This document shows positions 57,470-64,000 of a stretch of 64,000 nt of DNA, piece after piece. Numbering within the stretch: the stretch's first letter is position 1; the number at the start of each line of letters is the position of its first letter. The translations under genes and the position numbers were made by a program. The notes under the pieces are model-generated. The model had not been told where the DNA came from, did not search any database, and was given only the letters and a program-made list of their open reading frames with translations. The stretch comes from Cyclina sinensis (lineage: Eukaryota; Mollusca; Bivalvia; Venerida; Veneridae), in assembly GCA_012932295.1 (NCBI GenBank), contig JAAONU010000016.1:14548111-14612110 (forward strand), written 5' to 3'.

Positions 57470-58450
57470 TGTTACTAATGCTTTTTGGTTTCATTTAAAG
57501 AATATCACAAACAAGCAAAACTCAGTTATCAGCTTGTACTAATCAGGGCGTTGGCAATGCTTATTATTGTTGTCATGAAAGGAGATTTCTCTTGATTATA
57601 TTTTGATATGGTAAGTTCCTGCACCAAGTCCGAATCAAGATAAACTGCACTTCTATATCAAAGCTATCCATCAAACATGTTTAATTTAAATGTAATTTAG
57701 AAGATGCATTACTTAAACTGTTGCATCCAATATGTACAAAAGTGCATGCAGTCATCATTCCGTTAACGTTGTAGAGGAATTTATTTTGAAAAGCGGTAGT
57801 CATCAGCGAATCGTACTAAGAAACAACGTCATAGTTACTGATAAGAGGGAATGAAAAAATCTCACATCTGTTTCTCTCTAAACTTTCCTTAAGACCTTCT
57901 GACAACACTATTTTCAATTCGTCAAGATGTGATCAATTTTAAAACTCTACCGGGTGATGAAATAAACCACAATCTAAAAGTATTACATTTTACCTGTTTT
58001 TAAATTAATTGCATAATACACATCTGTGATTTTCTTATGCAATCCAAAAAAAGAACAAAACAGCAGTGTTCTCTAGTTCATATGCGAGATTTTTAATCGC
58101 AGTGTTTGGATTCCTTGTTTTCATACAGTAAAACTGTTGTGCTCTCGAAGAAGGGCGCAAAACAGTTGCATGACCAGGCCTTCTATTCGTTTAAATATTC
58201 TTCTCTCGTGACTCTGTATTTAAGGGACATTTATGTTTGTCACATTTGAGGTGACGTTTTACGAATACTTCGAGTCCCAGTGCAAAAGCACATTTAATTG
58301 GTAAACAATGAACACTGCCTACCTGTATGTTCGAGTCCGTTTTGTAACTCAGCGAAATGTCAGAAGACTGAAACAGCTATGCAGAAATTTCGTTACATGA
58401 CGTCAACAGGTCAGGATCAAGGTTTATGGTCTATAGGTCAAGGTTTTTAA
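57470..58450. repeat. Old intronic duplication, copy D (partial, most diverged)
   Basis: Shares with copies A and B the sequence around GCTTTTTGGTTTCATTTAAA (57480), TGTTGTCATGAAAGG (57568), AAGATAAACTGCACTTCTAT (57637) and, with copy A, TGCCTACCTGTATGTTCGAG (58315; compare 53130). More gaps than the other copies. Confidence 0.5.
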
Positions 58451-58787
58451 ATTTTGATAAAATGTTGTTATGTGCCTGAACGTACTTTGACGAGAAAATT
58501 CGCCTCTGCATAGTCTTGATGATTCGCTTTTTCGCTTATGATGTTTCCGCAGACAATACCCATGGGTATTTGTGACTTACATTGATAGATGTTCAGCGTC
58601 AAATGAATAAGGGATTTTGGAGTACTATGTATTTAAATTGTATATCTAGATACTGCAATTTGTCACCATTTATTAATCACTAATATTGTCTTCTAACGCT
58701 TTTAATTATTTGTACCGGAAACATCATCTGTATTCAGTTTAAAGACATGATTTTATAGACATGATTCGATACTTTTGTTATTTTTAT

Positions 58788-59989
58788 AGCGTAAGAGCAT
58801 GTCAATACAACTTTCATTTTAAAGAAATACTTAATCAGTTTACCAGGATTTGTGAATCAACTAGTTCTACAATAGATCTCATTCTAGTTGCTGACTGTGG
58901 TAAAATTTCTCAGTGTGGTGTTCTTGACATTTGCATTAGTGACCATATTCCAGTGTATTGTACCAGAAAACTTTCAAGAACTTTTGTAGGTAAAGTACAT
59001 AAAACAGTCACTGTGAAGACACGATCGTTGAACATTTTAACAAAGAAGATATTCAGCAAAGATTATTATCCACTGACTGGAGTACAGTTATTTACTGTGA
59101 TACTGCTTCTGAAGCATGGAATAACTTTAAGTAATTATGTCAGTTTTGAATAATATTGCACCTGTAAGGAATGTTAGAATTAAACGCACAGAGCCTTGGA
59201 TTACATCAGACATTCTAAAATCTATCAATTAAAGAAATAAAGCCTTTTGTTTGTATACAAAAAATAAATCAACGGAGAATTATAACCATTAAAAAAGGAA
59301 AAGAAAAATAGTACTATGAGAATAATTCACACTGCTAAGAAAAATTATTTTACAGATGTACTTGAAGAAAAAATTCTGATTCAAAAACTGTATGGAAACC
59401 TTTTAAAATCTTAGAATGCCTTCAAAGAAAAATTACAGTTCTTTTTATGATAACAATGGTCTTAAAATTAACGATGGAATTTCTTTTGGCAAATCACAAG
59501 TTGCTGAATGTTGCATCCAAACTTGTAGAGAAACTCCATTTGCCTATTTATAAATTTTGGCAAAATTTCATCGGAAGTTTTTATTCATCAAAAGGAGTTC
59601 TACCTGATAGTTTTTCGTGCAGTATTGTTTCTGAAAACAAAGTTTTAAAATATTTGAATAATTTAAGTACTAAAAGTACTAAAAGGGCCACTGGTTTAGA
59701 CAGTATGCTTTCTTGTTCCATTTTTGCTGGGCCCCTTTCTCATGTAACTAATCTATTCCTAATACAAGGAAATGTCCCTGCTGACTTAAAGTCAGCACGA
59801 GTTGTTCCCTTTTTAAAAACGAAGGATAAAACAGATGGAGGTAACTATTGCCTACTGCCTATTCTCAGCATTATTTTTAAGTTTTATGAAAAAGTAGTTT
59901 ATGATCAGGTGGAAGAGTATCAACGATTTTATAAGTCTCTTGAAACAATGTACTCGGTATCATGTATGTATATTTTATTTGCCCTATGA
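58788..59989 (+). pseudogene. Decayed LINE (endonuclease and RT fragments)
   Basis: 58788-59153: FKEILNQFTRICESTSSTID, LILV, then CGVLDICISDHIPVYCTRKL. SDHIPV is the C-terminal signature of the AP-type endonuclease domain of LINEs. A frame change follows near 59130 and the text continues in another frame as LNNIAPVRNVRIKRTEPWI. 59447-59989: an RT N-terminal part with TKRATGLDSM, GNVPADLKSARVVPFLKTKD and GGNYCLLPILSIIFKFYEK, matching the region before the palm (..P.DLK.A.V.PL.K..D.....YRP.S.LS..SK..E..). The YADD palm motif and the C-terminal CCHC region are missing. Several frameshifts and stops; not active. Confidence 0.88.
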
Positions 59990-62030
59990 TTAAATTCTAG
60001 TCAGTGCTTCTTTCGTTTTTAATTCGTGACGATTTTTTACTTACATAATTTATTGTTTACTGTCCTCAAAATACTTAAAGGGTGCTTTTTCTTACTTTAC
60101 TGTTAATCTGCAGTCAATTTTTACTTGCATAATTTATTTTAGTGTCCTTAAAGTATTTATAAGTTTGCTTTTGTTTACATCTGTGATATTTTATAAATTC
60201 ATGTCTCTCTATGTCATGCCACCAGTAACAAGGACCACAATGGACATAAGGGATCAGTCTCTTTTTCCTGATATCCTTGTACTGAGTTGCATGACACATG
60301 GTTAATACTTATGTATGCATTTTTTTCTAATTTTTTATTTAATGCAACATGTTTGTAACCATTGTATACACTGTAATACCGAAATAAATTTCTTTTTAAA
60401 CAAGTTTTATTTAGAAATAGCATTCAACAGCAAGAATGCGATCAGAATATTCGCAGAATGTTTGCAGCAATTAAACAAAATGTTCTCCCAAAATGTGTAT
60501 CTCGTATGTTTTAGAATCTTAAGTAAATCACGGAATATTCATTCACAAATGTCATTTGCATCAGAATTTATGGTTGAAAAATATAATATTTCTGTATGTT
60601 GTAAATGTTCAGTTTGCCAAACAATGCAATAAATCTTTTTAATTGCCTGTCTGGATATAAGAGACTTATAAATTTCTGCAAAATTTAGAGCACACAATAT
60701 TCTATCTTAACCAATAATCAGATATTTATGCCTCAGAATAAAATTTCGGGACAGCGTATCGTCGCCGCGTAACAAAAAAAGGAGATTATTCGCACTTTCA
60801 TTTGCTACAGACAGTTTACAAATCACTGTGTGTGTCCGGGCTATTTCTCTACAATCACCGTTTTCATTTAAATTGGAAGACTCAGTTACAACATGAGATA
60901 CGCATAGTATAAGCGCAATTAGGATTGATGTTTTTCACAGGAGTTTGGTCATTTGATTTCCCAGAAGTTATATCGATGTCCGGGCTATTTCTAACGGTTG
61001 AAACATTTTTCGGGAAGCATCGGAGTAGATGCATGAATTATTTTTATTATTTGGAATAGGTTATTTTTACAGAGTTATTGGCCCTTTGCTGCATATAATT
61101 TACATATATACATGTTTGCTTCTCTTACTATAATACTATACAATATTACGCATACTACAAGCAAGATGTACGTATTACCGACGGTTTGTTACGAATAACC
61201 TCTGTCTTACGGATGAAAATGGAAATAGGCAATGTAACATACAAATTATTCGATTCATTTTTAGGGTTACAGAAATACGGAATTATAGCAATTATTCGAC
61301 GTAGAGCATATCGACTTCACCTTTTTCAATGGATTAATTCAAAATGCTCACATTGTAACCTACGTCGTCCAGCTTATTTAAATGATATTTATTGTTTGTG
61401 TCATAACATTACTTATTCAAAATTATCAAAACGTTTTTGCTCAGGAAAACGTATCAGTCTTAATCTTAATGTATTTCAGTGCGGAATTTCTAAAGTATTT
61501 CTTTTACCAAAGTAAATTCGTTACACGAACTCAGATGAAAGTGATCAACAGATACCCACAATATTAAAGATTTTGCATTACATGAACACCAATATAAACT
61601 GTCTTCAGTGAATATTATCGGGTAATTCTCATCATAGGTCGTTAATATGAAGACTTACCGTACGTTTCTAAGGTATTTTGGAAAACTTTAAACTTCTGTA
61701 TACTTAAATTCCTTACTTAAACGTGGCATCATAAAATAGAAATTTACTCTTCATTTCGACTGCGGGTTTCGAAAAAAGGAGGATGCGTAGATTAATTTTA
61801 GAGATTGTAGTGTTCCTAGGTAATAGTTCCTTTCACAATTGTGACGAGATGCGAGGTAAATGTTAAGTATTCTAAGTATTAATTATCTATTGTTTTTATT
61901 TGTGAGCATTATTCCATAGTGCAGTATTCAATATTTTTTTATGATGGTTATACAGTTTATGATTTATTCACTTTACGATGAATTTTAATTTAAAGCCATA
62001 AAAAGGGTGTAAGCTATGTTCCCATAACCT
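59990..62030. other. No gene seen
   Basis: AT-rich. A short diverged internal repeat occurs at 60027-60090 and 60113-60170 (TTTTTTACTTACATAATTTA). Open frames up to about 110 codons (61186-61515) have no recognisable domain and no supporting splice or start context. Confidence 0.4.
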
Positions 62031-62039
62031 ACACTTAGA

Positions 62040-64000
62040 CGAAGATGTAAAATCGTCGATGTTAATGATAGGATTATTTAACGTTCACTGTCGTTGTCTA
62101 ATGTATTGTTGTAAATTAATAATACTTGTTTATATATATCCACATTATAAGTTGCGACCTAATAATTTCGTGTCATGTTTATTATTTTAAATTTTACATG
62201 ATAGGCTGTAGAAAGTGATACATATTCTACAAAAAATATATATATATACTGATAATGATAAAAGAAAACTTGACAACCATGTATTTATTCTGATCCCCTA
62301 GTTTGTTTCTATTCAACACCGCATTAGTATCAAAAGTAACATTAAATGATTTCAATAATAATGAAATGATTTATTTTTTCCAAGTAGATCCCTGTTAAAG
62401 TTTTATGTTTATACACATATCATGAATGGAATCAAAGAAACAGTTTAATAAATGTAATTAGTAACGTTTATCTTTGTAATTGCAAAATAAAGATCAGTAA
62501 GATTGTTTCAAATTGTATAAAAGTGAATGTTCTAATCAACACATAAAGACCTTAAAGTGGTATTCCCAAAGCTTAAAGAGTGCGAATGTAACGATTGGCT
62601 GTCCTTAAAACATAAGTTTTGAAGAATAATAACCAACGCAATAGTCGTTTACAATAAGCAAAATCCTAATTTATAAAACCTTACGTAATTTTTTCAAACA
62701 TATTGTTTCTGACTGTGTTTTTTTGTGGGGAAAAAATATCTTTTATTGCACACAATCCGCAAAGAGTTTTTCATCAATTATATTTGATTTCTTCCAAAGT
62801 ATACGCTTTTCTCGCATAGTGAATGACTAATAAATATTCAAAATTGTCTGTACGAAAACAGTTTCAAGACATTTTGAAGTATGTCGAGAACTTGGCACGC
62901 CATATATGAGGATAAAGACATATGGATCTAAAGCCAACAGCGCTAGTGTCTCTTAGTATTGAAAGACATAAAAAAGAAAGTTTTAGTACCTTCATGACTA
63001 TAAAAGCATTTATTATTTTAAAGACTGGCAAATAAATATAACTATACTGTGCAGCACATGTAAAGCCATTATTTTGAACTGAGTTATAATTTAAGTGATC
63101 ATGAGTTTCAAAACCCCAAGGAAAAATATATCAAGAGTTATGTTTTCTTTGTATTTTTGACGATTTAGCCATACAATTTTTATTTAACATCTTACGTAAT
63201 ATGTCGCCAACTCAGACTCCAACAGTAAACATTGTCATTGATAAACAGACCAAAGAAATTTGCTACTAGTTTGTTTGGATATGTTCCCCCAATCGATTAC
63301 AAAGAGTATGGTTTATGGAACATACAACGTCCTTTATTTACCATATAAATACTTAATATCGAATGAATCGAAGAAAATACTAAAAATGACCATAAACTGC
63401 TCCGCCACCATGTCATATTTTCAAAATAAGTGTCTCGATTCTTTTCGAAACGTTCTCTTTTCGGCGGATCGGTTTATTTAGCGTTGTAAATGATTCATTG
63501 CTAAATCTTTTGAAATTTAATGTTTGCTTAGTTGATGTCTCAAAAAACGAATAATTGACGTTTTCGGTTTGTATTTCAAGCTTATTGTCTCGGGAGTTTC
63601 TAAAGGTTATAATGTGAAATACAGAGGTTTGTAAAAAAAAGACTTTTGTATCAAATAATTCATAGAACCGGGATAAAAAGAAATTATTCGTTATTTTCCA
63701 AATCAAACGCCAAAGCTTCAGTCAATTCCCTGCTCACCCACTAGAGGGTGGATCTTTTAAAATAAATATATCATAGTCATTTGTCAAAAATAACTACTTT
63801 CCTTTGTTTTCTTTGGGGAAGAACAGTTTAAATTGATTTGTAGTAAAATGGTTATTTTGGAAGAAGTAAACAGTTTTTAAACAGCAGTAAAGAAACTGAA
63901 AAAATTAATCCAGCCTTAGATTTATGGGATACCCAAATTCTGTCTGATAAGTAAATCGTTTGATTGACGACGCTATAAAATTTCTAAATTCATGTCTGGA
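62040..64000. repeat. Old intronic duplication, copy C (continues past the window)
   Basis: Aligns with copy A from about 49620 to 51610. Shared blocks: AAACTTGACAACCATGTATT (62266), GCACACAATCCGCAAAGAGT (62750), GAATGACTAATAAATATTCA (62820), AACAGACCAAAGAAATTTGC (63242), TTTTCGAAACGTTCTCTTTT (63441) and TGATTTGTAGTAAAATGG (63834). The end of the window still matches copy A at about 51610. Confidence 0.72.

Noticed and set aside
61186..61515. 109-codon open frame with several Cys
   Set aside because: No domain, start context or splice sites, and codons are AT-driven. This looks like a chance frame.

Overview
The window looks like nuclear DNA of a mollusc, most probably a marine bivalve. It is AT-rich, has no bacterial-style gene packing, and carries short GT-AG exons separated by long introns. 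It also holds several dispersed repeat families of the bivalve type: heads with an AGGGCCATGATGGCCC palindrome, GACGGACAGACGG tracts ending in a GC-rich hairpin, and GGTCACTGTGACCTTGACC-rich repeats. The assignment rests on repeat style and coding style, not on a database match.

Layout. 1-2.6 kb: a 60-bp repeat, a CCACCACCAAT minisatellite with almost no G on the + strand, a T tract and an ACTA microsatellite. 2.66-3.13 kb: a terminal coding exon of an unrecognised gene on the minus strand. 3.2-20.7 kb: nearly continuous dispersed repeats. These include five copies or fragments of an element with ~166-bp internal units, repeats carrying nuclear-receptor-type half sites, a complete hAT element (8-bp target duplication, remnant BED zinc finger), three tRNA-derived SINEs (one with an 11-bp target duplication), and several elements with a common terminal hairpin. 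20.9-22.4 kb: two possible head-to-head genes known only from small exon candidates. 22.5-23.9 kb: another SINE, a foldback element and a hAT end. 23.9-39 kb: mostly unrecognised DNA with two isolated exon candidates (27.35 and 28.85 kb), two LINE 3' remnants, a perfect 30-bp inverted repeat and a 462-bp near-palindrome.

The best-supported gene is a tetraspanin on the plus strand. Its coding exons at 43916-44518, 46698-46886 and 47463-47654 are all in phase 0 and give 328 residues: an unusually long Ser/Asp/Glu-rich cytoplasmic N-terminus (~183 residues), TM1, the small loop, TM2, TM3 and the start of the large loop. The CCG motif, the rest of the large loop and TM4 are not visible. A TATA-type promoter (39.12 kb) and a chain of very short exons (42.99-43.57 kb) may be its 5' UTR.

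47.7-64 kb would then be intron or downstream DNA. It contains at least four old, partial copies of a non-coding segment, a decayed LINE (58.8-60.0 kb) and a 46-nt T run. I saw no operon, CRISPR array, virus or intact mobile-element gene. The unusual material is in the repeats and in the N-terminus of the tetraspanin.
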